DNA of 64,000 bases from Muscardinus avellanarius (GCA_963383645.1 OY726579.1:1589501-1653500); one strand, 5' to 3'. Shown: positions 20,004 through 31,787, counted from the stretch's first letter. Numbers and translations are program-made. Notes: generated from the letters alone by a model not told the origin.

Positions 20004-20815
20004 TTGTCAGAGTCTGTTTTTAATACATTTTTGCACTTCTAGTCTCAAATTAATCTCGGGACGTGACACTCGGCGGAATATACACAAACTCAGTCACACT
20101 CACTGCTATGGCCGGATGGGACCATTCCCCTGCAGGGGGGTTATGGACAAGTGTTTCTTGGCTTCACGAAAGATGGACGACTCCCGACAAGGATTTTATT
20201 TCCACTGTAGAGGGCTGTCAGTGCAGCCATTTATCAAAGCCTGAATTAATAAGAATAGGGCAGCGGCAGGTGCCGGCTGCCAAGCGGTTCGGGGATGTCC
20301 CAGGCTGCACAGATCCATCAGTCAGGCGTCCTGGCTACGGTCTCCTCATCAATTTATTTTCATTGGGTTTCAAGACTGATAACACCAGACCTTTTTCTGG
20401 GGCACCATCCTAAATTACCTGCCTAGCCTGGCTCTTCCCTTCCAACCTTTTATTTTCAACTGGGACAATAATCGAGGTGGCGCCTTGGGTCTAGATTCGG
20501 CTATTTCTCTGCAGATCGACCTGCAGTGGACCCCCACTCTCTTGCATTATGCAAATACACAATGGTCTTAAGGACCTTTCAAAGCTGATAGGCCCAAGAA
20601 ATTGCCAAGATGCACAAGGGAGACCGTCCTGTTTCCATCACAAATGAAAACAAAACAGAAAAAGTGCTTCTGAAGGTTCTGCAGAACACGCAGGCCACAG
20701 GAAAGAACTGCTTCGTTACCACACTCCTTTTTAGTTGGCCGGCAGAGCAGGCCTTTGCTGTTTGCGTTTACCCAGAATTCTTTTCTTTTCCCTTTTTCCT
20801 AAAACCAGCTTTCTG
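20004..20815. other. 810-bp single-copy stretch, no gene called
   Basis: It is CpG-bearing and repeat-free. A 116-codon plus frame (20063-20413) is unrecognised. An octamer atgcaaat lies at 20549-20556, preceded by ttgcat. Confidence 0.5.
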
Positions 20816-20885
20816 ATTTTTTTTATTTTAATGCTACTGGAAATCGAACCCAGGGGTGTTCTACCTTTGAGCTACATTCCTATCA
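20816..20885 (-). mobile_element. ID-like monomer fragment followed by (TTTA)n-rich DNA
   Basis: Reverse ID sequence (gaacccaggggtgttctacc), then a T/A-rich region of ttcattta and ttta words through about 21015. Confidence 0.7.
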
Positions 20886-21019
20886 ATGATTCAGTCATTC
20901 ATTTATTTGTTTATATAGTCATTAATTCATTTATATTTATTTATTCATGCATTCATTAACTTATTCATTTATAAATATTCACCCATTTATTTATTTATTT
21001 ATTTATTCATACATCATGT

Positions 21020-21219
21020 ATTATGCGGTACTGGGAACTGAACCCAGGACCATTCTACTTCTGAGCTACACCCCAGCCCATTTTTATGGCATACTTGCAA
21101 ATGGTCCTACTGGGTTCCCGAGACTCTCACTAAGTTGCTGAGGCTGGCTGTGAACCTGTGATCCTCCTGTCTCAGCCTCCCAAGCGCGGGGATTACAAGT
21201 GTGCGCCACCATGCCCAGC
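21020..21219 (-). mobile_element. dimeric B1-ID SINE
   Basis: Complete, with a 20-30 base non-SINE-like linker (ggcatacttgcaaatgg) between the monomers. The left monomer keeps caagcgcggggattac. Confidence 0.88.
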
Positions 21220-21239
21220 AATCGATTACTCTTGGTCCT

Positions 21240-21477
21240 ATTTTTTTAATTCTTTTTCTTTTTTCTTTTGCGGTTCTGGGGATAGAATCCAGAGGGGTTG
21301 CACCTCCAAGGTACATCCTCAGTCCTCCTTTTTTTTTTTTTTAGTCTTTTTATTTTTGAAACAGGGTCTCACTGAGCTGCAAAGGGCCTCACTAAATAGC
21401 TGAGGCTGTCCGCAAACCTCCATCCTCCTGCCTCAGCCTCCCAAGTACTGGGATTCCAAGCACGTGCCCCCATGCCC
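21240..21477 (-). mobile_element. dimeric B1-ID SINE, old class
   Basis: Both monomers are present, with a T-rich linker of 13 bases and a T-rich tail at 21240-21268. Confidence 0.9.
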
Positions 21478-21964
21478 TCCTGATTTCCGATTTTCCTGAG
21501 CAAAGCTTGTTCTCTGCTACTTTTAGATCTTTTACTTCTAGTTGGACCCAACATTTATTTGAGGGTTGGAACAGTTAAGAATGCCACCCACAACCTCTCG
21601 TTCCCCGAGCCACAGTGACAGGTTCGTGAATGACTTAATGACCCCATGGGGCTGGTGAGATATAATGACAATTTCATGTCTTAAGAAGGTAAGGACACTT
21701 ATATTGAGCGTCCATGGGGAGACTCCCAGGTCACCTGAGGACGCAGGCAGCCTGAGCGCGGGCTGAGCTAACAGACTCAACTCAGCCCCGAGGGCGCCTC
21801 TATCCTTGGCAGAGGCACGCTTTAAGCCAGTCTCCCTCTGTATTAAGGGAAATGATAAAATCTCCGAATTTTTAAAAAAAAACCATTTTGAACTGGATTT
21901 CTGCTGTAATATTTTCAGTACAGTCAAAATTCCATTAAATGGTTTTATTGAATTTAAGACCCTG
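21478..21964. other. 490-bp stretch, no gene called
   Basis: A 144-codon minus frame (21538-21972) has no recognisable domain. An old unrecognised repeat is possible. Confidence 0.4.
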
Positions 21965-22287
21965 ACTTCCAAAGCTTCAAAATGGTACCCAAAGTTTCTG
22001 TTTATCTCATCTCATCTCTCCTCCCCTCCTCTCCCCTCCCCATTCCTCTCCCTACTCCCCCTCCTCCTCCTCCCCCTCTTCTTCTTCTTCTTCTTCCTCC
22101 CCCTCTCCTCCTCCCCCCTCCTTCCCCTCCTCCTCTCCCTCCTCCTCCTCCTCCTCCCCCTCCTCCTCCTCCTCCTCTTCTTCTTCCTCCCCCTCTCCTC
22201 CTCCTCCCCCTCCTCCTCTCCCTCCTTCTCCTCCTCCTCTTCTTCCTTCCTTCCTTCCTTCCTTCCTTCCTTCCTTCCTTCCTTCTT
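21965..22287. repeat. long polypyrimidine tract ending in (CCTT)n
   Basis: About 270 bases of C/T from 22005, with CCT, CTT and CCCCT blocks and a closing run of about 10 CCTT units. Poly-Ser, poly-Pro and poly-Leu frames (plus) and Glu/Arg frames (minus) are by-products. Confidence 0.96.
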
Positions 22288-22395
22288 TTTTCTCACACAC
22301 ACAAAAACACATCTAAAGTTTCCTTTTTCTTTCTCACAATCATTTCATTAAATAGACTTATTTTACCCACTGCTAGCCATACCAAACCGCCCCAA

Positions 22396-22397
<2 letters not shown>

Positions 22398-22444
<47 letters not shown>

Positions 22445-22636
22445 GAGGATAAAACCCAGGGGCATTCCACCTCTAAGCTACATCCCCAGCCCTATTTTAC
22501 TTTTTTATTTGGAAACAAGATCTCACTACACTGTGGAGGGCCTCACTAAGTTGCCGAGGTGAGCTGCGAATCTGCAATATTCCTGTCTTCGTCTCCCGAG
22601 TACTGGTACTACAAGTGTGCCACACCATGCCCGGCT
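22398..22636 (-). mobile_element. dimeric B1-ID SINE with (CA)n tail inside its target duplication
   Basis: The target repeat gccccaaat is found at about 22389, before the (GT)n run, and at 22638, after the 5' end. The microsatellite is therefore part of the inserted element. Confidence 0.93.
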
Positions 22637-22646
22637 GCCCCAAATC

Positions 22647-23379
22647 CTTTTTACTGAGACGTCAGAAAATATCATGACATCATAAACTCTCTTCATAACG
22701 TGAACCATTTCCTAAGATATATAAGATCAGAAATAGAATCTTTACTTGTGGTAACTGTTGGCAAAGTGGTATGAATTAGAACTTTTTAAATGAGCGTAAT
22801 CATTAAAGCTGGCCAAGATAGAAAAATCAAAGAAAAGTGCTGGAATGGTAACAAAACAGGGAAGAATTATGGGGCCACTACCTAGAAAAATACAGCACCC
22901 TCACGATGCAGTGCGCTGGACTTACTATTTTGTATATGGAAGGTACAGGCCTTGGCAGTACTTTTGAAGGCCTATAAATAAAACTTCCAAATCCGCTAAA
23001 GAAAAAGGTAACTGTTAGCTCCCTGAAATTTTTGTTGGGACTCTGGATGGCTGTATCCTAGGAAGAAGAGTGAATGATATTTTTTACACGGACCAATCTC
23101 AGCTCAAACACAACAGGATATTTCAGACAATGACTACCTCAAAAAATGATTTACAGGGACCCTAGATTACTAATGCTCATGCGTGTTTTAGGGAAAAAAA
23201 AAAACAAAACAAACAAAACTCCAAAATATTCTTTAGATATTAACATCACCCAAAGTCATATGTTCCTTCAACAATTCTTTGAAATGATGACTGGTACCCA
23301 ATCAAAAATAAGGAGACGTACCAGAAAGTAGGACACCACGAGAGAGGTTTAGGACAGGAGCAAGGAGAAAATAGAATAC
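22647..23379. other. A-rich single-copy stretch, nothing firm
   Basis: Its composition resembles decayed L1 sequence of plus orientation, but I cannot anchor it. Confidence 0.35.
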
Positions 23380-24370
23380 ACACCGCAGAGTCTTCAGATA
23401 GTGGGGCGAGACTGTAATGATTATTACTGTGAAGAGCTAAGAGATAGGAAAAAGATAACGTGAAAAGAAAGTATAGAATGAAAACCTATTAAAATTAAAA
23501 TCTCAGTGGAAAGACTTGACAGTAGATTAGACTCTGTTAAAGAAAGAATTAATGAAGTGAACGATGCCAGAAGATGTTTATTATGGAGCGTGATGGATAT
23601 CAAATGTTGAACATAGGGAAGAGAGCAAGTGAGAGTACAAGTTGCGCATATTGGCGGTCGCCTGTAATCTTAGTACTTGGGAGGCTGGGACAGGAAGGCT
23701 ACAGGTTTGAGGACAGCCTCTGCAATGTAGTGAGACCCTGCTTCAAAATAAAACATAAAAAAGGTGGAGGGTAGAGCTCAGAGGTAGAATGCCCTTGGGT
23801 TCAATCCTTAGCACAAAAGAAAGTTGAAAAAACATTAAACACATATTTATTTGTAATTCCCCAAATACAGGAGGGACCAAAAAAGAGACAGAAAAACCCT
23901 GGATAAGTTATAGCGGAGACTATCCTCAAACTTGTGAAATAAATCAATTCACAGATGCAAGAAACCTCAGAAAGAAAAAAAATTAAATATGTTGAAATGT
24001 CATGAAAAACTGAAAAGAAAGAAAATAACTTAAAAGTCCCCTGAAAATACAGGACAGATTCTATTCAAAAGAGCAACTACTCTCCTTCTATGTAACATAT
24101 GAGCAGAAGAACAGAGAGCCAAAATACAAATGATACCTGCTAAGTGCTGAGAAATAAACCTATAATTTTATATGGAGAAAAAGTAGCCGTCAGAGTTAAA
24201 TATGAAGGAAAGACATTTTAGGTTAATAAAAAGAGATAAATTGCTATCAGTAGGCCGTCAGTAAAGAAATTATGCAAGACTGCAAAGCTTTGTATGAAGG
24301 TCTCAGAATGAAACTTTAAAAAGCTGTAAAAATTAGGAAAAAATCCAAATGAACATTGGCTGCTAAAATA
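23380..24370 (+). mobile_element. ancient L1/HAL1-like remnant, ORF1 side
   Basis: agagccaaaatacaaatgat, aacctataattttatatgga and atatgaaggaaagacatttt follow the order of the conserved segment downstream of L1-type ORF1 (peptide NxQxxILYxEK...KYEGKT-like, much decayed). It is interrupted by the SINE at 23640. Confidence 0.55.
23640..23820 (+). mobile_element. dimeric B1-ID SINE, old, in the L1-like remnant
   Basis: ggcggtcgcctgtaatctta start; right monomer tagagctcagaggtagaatg; short tail. Confidence 0.88.
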
Positions 24371-24399
24371 CTGTCATGTGTGACTTAAAACACTTAAAA

Positions 24400-24483
24400 T
24401 TTATATATTTACATATATATGACCCAATAAACCATCATATATATATTATATATATATTTATATATATTATATATTATAATATT

Positions 24484-24518
<35 letters not shown>

Positions 24519-24530
24519 CTCCCAATAAAC
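24400..24530. repeat. (AT)n-rich tract
   Basis: Almost pure TA alternation with short breaks. It is strongly self-complementary. Confidence 0.92.
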
Positions 24531-24730
24531 CAACTATCTTTGAGAAAAGATAAAAGATGTGTAAGTATTTAAAAGTATTTGGATTGTTAAGAAGGAAGGG
24601 GAAACTAGAAAGTGCTTAAGAATTACGGATGCAAATGGAATAAATCCCTTCAATTGCCCCTCACAAATTCAGGGAGTGATATGTAACTATCCCTCAAAGG
24701 AATGTTAATGTTAACTATTCCATCTGTATT

Positions 24731-24733
<3 letters not shown>

Positions 24734-24780
<47 letters not shown>

Positions 24781-24964
24781 GATTAAACCCAGAGGCTTCT
24801 AACTTTCAGTTCTACCCCAAACTCAATTTTTTAATTTTTGAAACATGGGCTCGCCAAGTTGTGGAAGCTCTTGCTAAGTTGGTGAGGCTGGCTTCCAACC
24901 TCCGATCCTCTTGTCTCAGCCTCCTCAGTACTAGGATTATAGGTATGTGTCACCACACCCAGCG
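24734..24964 (-). mobile_element. dimeric B1-ID SINE with (CA)n tail
   Basis: On the reverse strand the right monomer runs directly into about 21 CA units. The left monomer is old and CpG-poor. Confidence 0.9.
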
Positions 24965-25258
24965 ACGACTCCCAATTTAATCTCTATATTTGGTGTAATC
25001 CTAATAAAATTTCCCAGTGTTTCATTGTGGAAGTTGACGAGCTTCCTCTCGAATCTGTGGAGGCAAACCAGGAGAGGCCCAGGGTAGAGGGCTTAACTGA
25101 GAAGCCGGGGTTCCTATAGCTAGGAAGTGGTAGAATGGGAGAATGAAATTCTTGCCTTTGAATCTGAGACTCTGTACCACAGTGGGCTCTGAGGATGTAG
25201 TACAACTGGAAGACTGAAAGTACTGTCGAGGAAGACAAAATGGTGGACTTCCCAGATT

Positions 25259-26700
25259 CTATTATCTATCTATCTATCTACTTATTTATTTATCCATCAT
25301 CTGTCTATCTATTCATATATCAATCTATCATCTATCTACTTACTACCTGTTTATCCATCCATCTATCATACATCATCTATCATATATCTATCTATCTACT
25401 TATTATTTATTTATCTATCCATCATCTGTCTATCTATATATTCATATGTCAATCTATCCATCATCTATCTACTTATTATCTATTTATCCATCCATCATCC
25501 ATCATCTATCATCTATCTATCTACTTATTTATCTATCCATCACGTCTATCTACCCATATATCAATCTATCATCTATCTACTTATTACCTGTTTATCCATC
25601 CATATCCATCTATCATCAATCTATCATCTATCTACTTATTACCTATTTATCCATCCATCTATCATACATTACCTATCTATATCTATCTATCTACTTATTA
25701 TTTATTTATCTATCCATCATCTGTCTATCTATATATTCATATGTCAATCTATCCATCATCTATCTACTTATTATCTATTTATCCATCCATCATCCATCAT
25801 CTATCTATCATCTATCTATCTACTTATTTATCTATCCATCACGTCTATCTACCCATATATCAATCTATCATCTATCTACTTATTACCTGTTTATCATCCA
25901 TATCCATCTATCATCAATCTATCATCTATCTACTTATTACCTATTTATCCATCCATCTATCATACATCATCTATCTATATCTATCTATCTATCTACTTAT
26001 TATTTATTTATCTATCCATCATCTGTCTATCTATATATTCACATATCAATCTATCCATCATCTATCACTTATTACCTATTTATCCATCCATCTGTCATAC
26101 ATCATCTATCATATATCTACTTATTTATCTATCCATCATGTCTATCTATCCATATCTCAATCTATCATCTATCTACTTATTACCTGTTTATTCATCCATC
26201 TATCATACATCATCTATCTATCATATATCTATCTATCTATCTACTTATTATTTATTTATCTATCCATCATCTGTCTATCTATATATTCACATATCAATCT
26301 ATCCATCATCTATCACTTATTACCTATTTATCCATCCATCTGTCATACATCATCTATCATATATCTACTTATTTATCTATCCATCATGTCTATCTATCCA
26401 TATCTCAATCTATCATCTATCTACTTATTACCTGTTTATTCATCCATCTATCATACATCATCTATCTATCATATATCTATCTATCTATCTACTTATTATT
26501 TATTTATCTATCCATCATCTGTCTATCTATATATTCATATATCAATCTATCCATTATCTATCTACTTATTATCTATTTATCCATCCATCATCTATCATCT
26601 ATCTATTGTCTATCTAATTATTTATCTAGTATCTATCTATCCATATATCAATCTATTTATCATATATCTTATTATCTATCGATCTATCTACCTACCTACT
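25259..26700. repeat. 1.4-kb compound tetranucleotide array (ATCT/ATCC/TTAT)
   Basis: It is built of atct, atcc, ttat and catc words with higher-order repetition. 26041-26288 is repeated almost exactly at 26289-26536 (248-bp unit), and an earlier pair recurs with a ~295-bp offset (25441 and 25736). Tyr/Ile/Ser-rich frames of up to 504 codons are by-products. Confidence 0.97.
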
Positions 26701-26714
26701 CGTGCATTTATTTT

Positions 26715-26805
26715 ATTGGTACTGGGATGGAACCCAAGGGCATTTTACCTCTGAGCTACACCCCTCAGCCCTATTTTTATAAGCATGCACCACCACGCCT
26801 GGCTC
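26715..26805 (-). mobile_element. internally deleted dimeric SINE
   Basis: An intact right monomer jumps from ccctatttttat straight to aagcatgcaccaccacgcc. Most of the left monomer is missing. Confidence 0.85.
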
Positions 26806-27017
26806 TTTGCAAACTTTTAAAAGGAAAGAATTTTCATAACTCTCATAAGGTGTTATTTATATTTAAAAGCAGCTTAGAAACAAATGCTTAACCCAAAAGG
26901 ACGCATTTATCTTCTCAAACTGGAGTAAACATAATTCTTAGGGTATATTGCCTACGTATGACCTCCAGACCAAACCAAACCAAACCCAACCTACCTTAAC
27001 AAAATCCCTACTTATGA

Positions 27018-27024
27018 GGTGTGT

Positions 27025-27072
<48 letters not shown>

Positions 27073-27165
27073 CTGGGGATTGAACACAGGGACATTATAC
27101 TTCTGAGCTACACACCAGCCCTTTCTATTTTTATCTTGAAAGAGGGTATCACCATGCCTGGCTCC
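27018..27165 (-). mobile_element. internally deleted dimeric SINE with (CA)n tail
   Basis: About 25 GT units, a right monomer, gaaagagggtatc, then only accatgcctggctcc of the left monomer. The deletion differs from that of the neighbour at 26715. Confidence 0.85.
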
Positions 27166-27358
27166 TATGAGATTTTTATAAAGTACTTAATAATCACTTA
27201 ATAATATGGTCTCTCACTGGCTTTTCATGAAGCTAAAACATAGGAGTGGTAATCAAGTATCTATGGACCAGAGGCCTAACTTCTTTGACCATGAAAGGTT
27301 TCTATGGGTATTTTATTGAGTTTCCCGTTGGTCTATTGGGATATTAAAATTCCGTTTC

Positions 27359-27512
27359 TGAGACAGGAGGATCACAGGTTCGAAGCCAGCCTCGGCAACT
27401 TAGCGAGGCTCTCAGCAACCTAGTGAGACCCTGTTTCCAAATGAGAAATTAAACTGGACTGGGGGTGTAGCTCGGAGGTAGAATGCGTCTGGGTTCAATT
27501 CTCAGCACCAAA
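27359..27512 (+). mobile_element. 5'-truncated dimeric SINE
   Basis: It starts at gagacaggaggatcacagg and keeps a perfect B box (ggttcgaagcc) and an uncut centre. Confidence 0.9.
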
Positions 27513-27582
27513 ATTAGAAAAAAAATCCATTTCATTCAGTTCAGTGGCAATTATAGTCTGTCGTGCACACATTTAAAACATC

Positions 27583-27785
27583 TGAGCCATGGTGGGATGG
27601 GGCATGCTTATAATCCCAGTACTTGGGAGGCTGAGACAGGAGGACTGTAGGTTCAAGGCCAGCCTCTGCGACTTGGCGAGACCCCGTTTCCAAGTAAAGA
27701 ATAAATAAAATAGAGAATAAATAGTGGTTGTAGCTCAGGGGTAGACTGCCACTGGGTTCAATTCCCAGCAAACAACAAAAACAAT
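27583..27785 (+). mobile_element. dimeric B1-ID SINE, old class
   Basis: The left monomer centre is shortened (gcgacttggcgagaccccg), the linker is aataaataaaatagag, and the right monomer ends ttcaattcccagc. Confidence 0.88.
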
Positions 27786-28190
27786 TAAAAAATAAAATAC
27801 CTGGAGTCTTATATGTGATGCCTGCACATGGCTACCAATGTCCCTACAACTCTTAAAAATCTCTCAAATTGGCGCCTGGGAAAGCTTCCACCTCTCTCTT
27901 AGCGTAGGAGAGGGCTCGTTTTACAGTCCTTAAAAGCCAGGTGAGTACCCGGAACAACAGATGGAGCCCGGATATGACGATCAGGGGCAGGTTGAATTTC
28001 CTTGGGTTAAAGATTGCAATTCTCCATCGACTGACTACACAGACTCAAGGAAGACAGAGAGAGTCATTTTGCCAAATAACCAATAAGATGCAGTAAGTAG
28101 TCTCATGTTACCAGACACCGACATTGAATATTTAGGCTGGCAATACATTGATCTGTTGTTACTGGGTAAGTTACCATGTTAATTCTGCCA
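27786..28190. other. single-copy stretch, nothing recognised
   Basis: No repeat family or coding signal was recognised. Confidence 0.45.
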
Positions 28191-28203
28191 TCCGCTATCT
28201 TTC

Positions 28204-28287
<84 letters not shown>

Positions 28288-28482
28288 TTTTACTGGTACT
28301 GGGGTTCCTGGAAACCCTTCTACCTCTGGGCTACACTCCCAGACCTATTTTATATTTTATTTGGAAACAGGGTCTCTTAAGCCAGCGCGGCTGGCTTCGA
28401 ACCAGCGCCATCCTCCTGTCTCCGCCTCCCAAGCGCGGGGATGACAAGCGTGCGCCGCCACACCCGGGTCCGCTATCTTTCT
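28191..28482 (-). mobile_element. dimeric B1-ID SINE, youngest class, with expanded (AAAG)n tail
   Basis: The target repeat tccgctatctttct lies at 28191-28204 and 28469-28482. It encloses about 80 bases of (CTTT)n plus the SINE, so the microsatellite grew from the tail of this insertion. Confidence 0.96.
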
Positions 28483-29705
28483 TAATGAGGAAGATAGAGG
28501 AATTACGTCATTCAAAATATAGAGGGTTTTTATAAAAGCAATATAAAGACATGTTAGTAAACATGGATAGAGAAGATAAATACACTATGTGTATTTTAGC
28601 TGCAAAGCTACATCTGTTTCTTGGGTCGTATCTGAAATCAGAAATGACAACATACGCATGGGAAATGTAGAGTCGTGGTCCCATATCATTCATTATTACA
28701 TTTAAGCAACCACAGAAGGATGGGACAGCACACTGGAAAAGAGAAATCGCACGCTTAATTAGTGGGTCCTTAATGCAAGCAAAGGAGCAGGAAAATAATA
28801 AGAAAAGAGCTAGGAAATTCTTTTGACTTCTGCCTTAAGCAAAAGGTGCCTAGCAGCTGGAAAATATAGTTGATTCCAATCACATATGAGAAGCTTATCA
28901 AAATATTATCAGTACCAAGGAGGTGTATAAACAGATGTGACTGTTACCACCACCATCTTGATCTTGCATCTTTCTGTTTATATAAAAATGTTATGCTAGA
29001 TTATATATTTTGTTGGGGGGGGGCTGAAGAAATCAAACCCAAGAACTCTTATATGTTAAAAAGCAAGCTATTGGCTGAGCTATACCCTCAACTTGATTGT
29101 ATCCTATTAGAAAGAACAGTTCTTAAAAGATGGCTCCCGAGGTTTTATGGTTATAAAATTAACTTGCCTCCAGAGTGTATTAGTAAAGGAAGTGTTTTAT
29201 TGTAATGGGGAAAAATCATAGGAGAAAAAAAATCCCCTTTCATGAGATTTCATGGCTATGAAGTTCACAGGAAGCAGTAGTTCAAACAGTTATGATGTCT
29301 ATTAGCAGAGAAATCAGAGAGACCTGGTACCGGGATGGACGCCATTTGCTTGAGCCAAGAGCCCAGTGGGGAATAATTGCTATTGAGGCACAGATACAGA
29401 TGGAGGCTGATCAAATCCAAAGATCAAATGCTTATTTCATTTCGATAAAAATCGTTAAGTCGCAATCGGCAGACCCCGCCTCCAGCTTACTCAGGAAATG
29501 ACTATGAATCGAGTGTCTACGTACATTTGCACAATGAAAGCGGCTTTCATTATCAACCTCCAGACATCAATAATCTATCAAAATGCAAAGAGAGTCGTCA
29601 TCCACATTTTCTCTTAGTCAGATCTCACACTTGAGCTCACAGTAGGAAATTTCAATACAAAACCTCGTTGGGAAACCAAGACTCTACAGTGAGAGGTCTG
29701 ATACC

Positions 29706-29708
<3 letters not shown>
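28483..29708. other. 1.2-kb stretch, no gene called
   Basis: A 111-codon plus frame (28870-29205) is unrecognised. 29012-29095 weakly resembles a reverse ID monomer. The rest is single-copy. Confidence 0.45.
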
Positions 29709-29759
<51 letters not shown>

Positions 29760-29938
29760 GGCCATTTAACCCAAATTCTCTTTGAGATACATGCCCAGAC
29801 CTATTCTATTTTTTTGAGACAGGGTCTCACTGAGTTGTGCAGAGCCTCCCTAAGTTTCTGAGGATGGCTGTGAACCTGTGATCTTCCCATCTCAGCCTCC
29901 CAAGTTACTAGCATTACAAATGTACCTCACCATGCCCA
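29709..29938 (-). mobile_element. dimeric B1-ID SINE with (CA)n tail
   Basis: About 23 GT units, then a diverged right monomer and an old left monomer ending accatgcccagc. Confidence 0.88.
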
Positions 29939-29959
29939 GCTTGAATATAATTTTCTGTG

Positions 29960-30009
29960 TGTTTGATTCTAAGGCTATTCTCCCTCTGAGCTATACACCC
30001 AGCCCTATT

Positions 30010-30050
<41 letters not shown>

Positions 30051-30199
30051 TTTTATTTTTTTTAATTTTGAAACATGATCTTGAAAACATTAATGAGAGT
30101 CTCACTACTTGCTGAATTGGCTGCGGCTGACCTGAACCTTCCATCTCCCGTCTAAGCCTCTCAGGTACTGAGATTACAAGCATGCACCACCATGCCCAG
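29960..30199 (-). mobile_element. dimeric B1-ID SINE with (TAAA)n linker
   Basis: The linker is about 10 units of TTTA. A ttgaat-taat repeat lies at its 3' side (29940) and after its 5' end (30200), consistent with a target duplication. Confidence 0.88.
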
Positions 30200-30609
30200 C
30201 TTGAATTAATATTTTTAATTGGACTATTCTCTATTCACATTGTATTGACTACAGAAGAGTTTCTAAAGGAATATTGTTAGATTCTCGGGTATTAATAGAG
30301 CAGAATTTGATGGAAAATTTGAAAATTTAGCCTTGAGAATATATTCTTCCCTGTAAGATAAGTTTATAAGCAATCTTCCAAAGAAAAACAGATGATGCCC
30401 TAGGCCCCAGAAAATAGCAGCTGAGAAAAATTCTACATTATTTTAATATCTAAGAGGCTGGAAATTGGTAGAAATCTTGTAGTTGCTTCCACCTAGATAG
30501 GAGGAGAGGCTATCGTGTATAATTGTGTGTGTATGTGTGTGTACATGGATGTGTGTGTGTACACATGTGCATACACACATGCATGCAGTGGACTGGTTCA
30601 GCTCTGTCT
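30200..30609. other. single-copy stretch with a short GT-rich run
   Basis: 30522-30590 has imperfect (GT)n/(CA)n with self-complementary gtgtgt...acacat words. Nothing else was recognised. Confidence 0.5.
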
Positions 30610-31060
30610 CATACCATCAACCTTAGTTGCTTCTTATTTGCAGATGACTTGCAGAGTTACAGCTACCTTCTTTGGGCTCTCCTAGTAGTCAGACTTTACA
30701 TTTTCTTGAGTATCTCAAAGATGGCTTCAACTCAGCTTGTTCAAGACTGAGTTCAAGAATTCCCCTGACTTTTATTTATCTGTCTTCTTCCCACCACAGG
30801 GCCTTTGCTCATGCTGCCTTTGGCTTGTTCTCTCTTCATTTAGTGATGCCTACATATTTTAAGACTTCAGCCAAGTGTAATTTTCCCAGAGATGCCTTCT
30901 CCTACTTTTGAACAAATTTAGGTCTCTCTATTATTCCTTGTCATACCTCTGTGAAACTTTTCTTCATAGAACTTGAACTACAAATTCATACTTACTCGTA
31001 GCTATAATTTCACACTTACTCATACCATTATTTGACTTCTGTTTGACTCTAAGAAACTGG
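30610..31060 (+). mobile_element. L2 LINE remnant (3' part)
   Basis: ccaccacagggcctttgctc, ttcagccaagtgtaattttc, cagagatgccttctc and gaaacttttcttcatagaac follow the L2 consensus order (cctcagggcctttgcac..., ...agaggccttccctgac..., ...ttcttcatagcac). Confidence 0.78.
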
Positions 31061-31071
31061 TGTCATGTCTA

Positions 31072-31239
31072 ACATTCTCATTGCTATAACCCAAGAACTG
31101 ACCACACAACTTAGAAAAAGGAAGATGTACTGGTTCATGATTTTCCTGGAGATTTGGGGGTTCAGTTCATATGAGGCTGGGGACTCTGGGTCTCACAGAG
31201 TGTGCTGGGAAACAGAGCAAGGGAGACACATCAGGAAAG

Positions 31240-31288
<49 letters not shown>

Positions 31289-31505
31289 AGGGAAGAGAGG
31301 AGAGATCGAGAGAGAGAAACAGAATGGAAAAGAGAAAGAGAAGAGAGGAGAGAGAGAGAGAAGCCCAAGGCTGCACCCCAAGGACCCAACTTTCCTAGCC
31401 ACACTCTACCATCCTGAGACACCAGCCAGATCAGTCCATTACAATAGGAACCCTAAACTTAATGCATGAGCTCTCTATAGGGCACTCCATATCTAATCAT
31501 AACAA
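31072..31505 (+). mobile_element. dispersed repeat, family not named (copy 1)
   Basis: It shares a head (gaccacacaacttagaaaaa) and a tail (gcatgagctctctatagggc ... atctaatcataac) with the copies at 40008 and 54448. A GT/GA tract interrupts it. Confidence 0.6.
31241..31362. repeat. (GT)n followed by (GA)n-rich tract
   Basis: About 15 GT units, then a purine-rich GA/GGAA block. It lies inside the dispersed repeat. Confidence 0.95.
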
Positions 31506-31787
31506 GTTAGTAACATGCATACACATGCACACTAAATGTCTGTTGTATAAATGAGAGAATGAGGGTATAACTTCATGAAGGATCTGTACTGTTTAGTCTC
31601 TGGCAAATAGCGAGCGGAAACTGAACGCTATATACTTGGTTATAGGTAGTAGATCACACAACTGGCTGATGATCCTACATGGGAAACTCAAAAAATATAA
31701 TCTAGTGCTGTCGTGGAAACCAGGGTAGTAAAGTCAATGGGATACTGGGGGGGGGGGCAAAACTATCTTAAATGTTTACTATAGGTT

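Noticed and set aside
21538..21972. 144-codon minus-strand open frame
   Set aside because: No recognisable domain. It may cross an old repeat, and no splice or promoter context was seen.
25240..26891. Open frames of about 500 codons rich in Tyr, Ile and Ser
   Set aside because: By-product of the ATCT/ATCC array. Two overlapping frames are open for the same reason.
29012..29095. Possible ID monomer after a G-run
   Set aside because: The similarity is too weak and patchy to list as an element.
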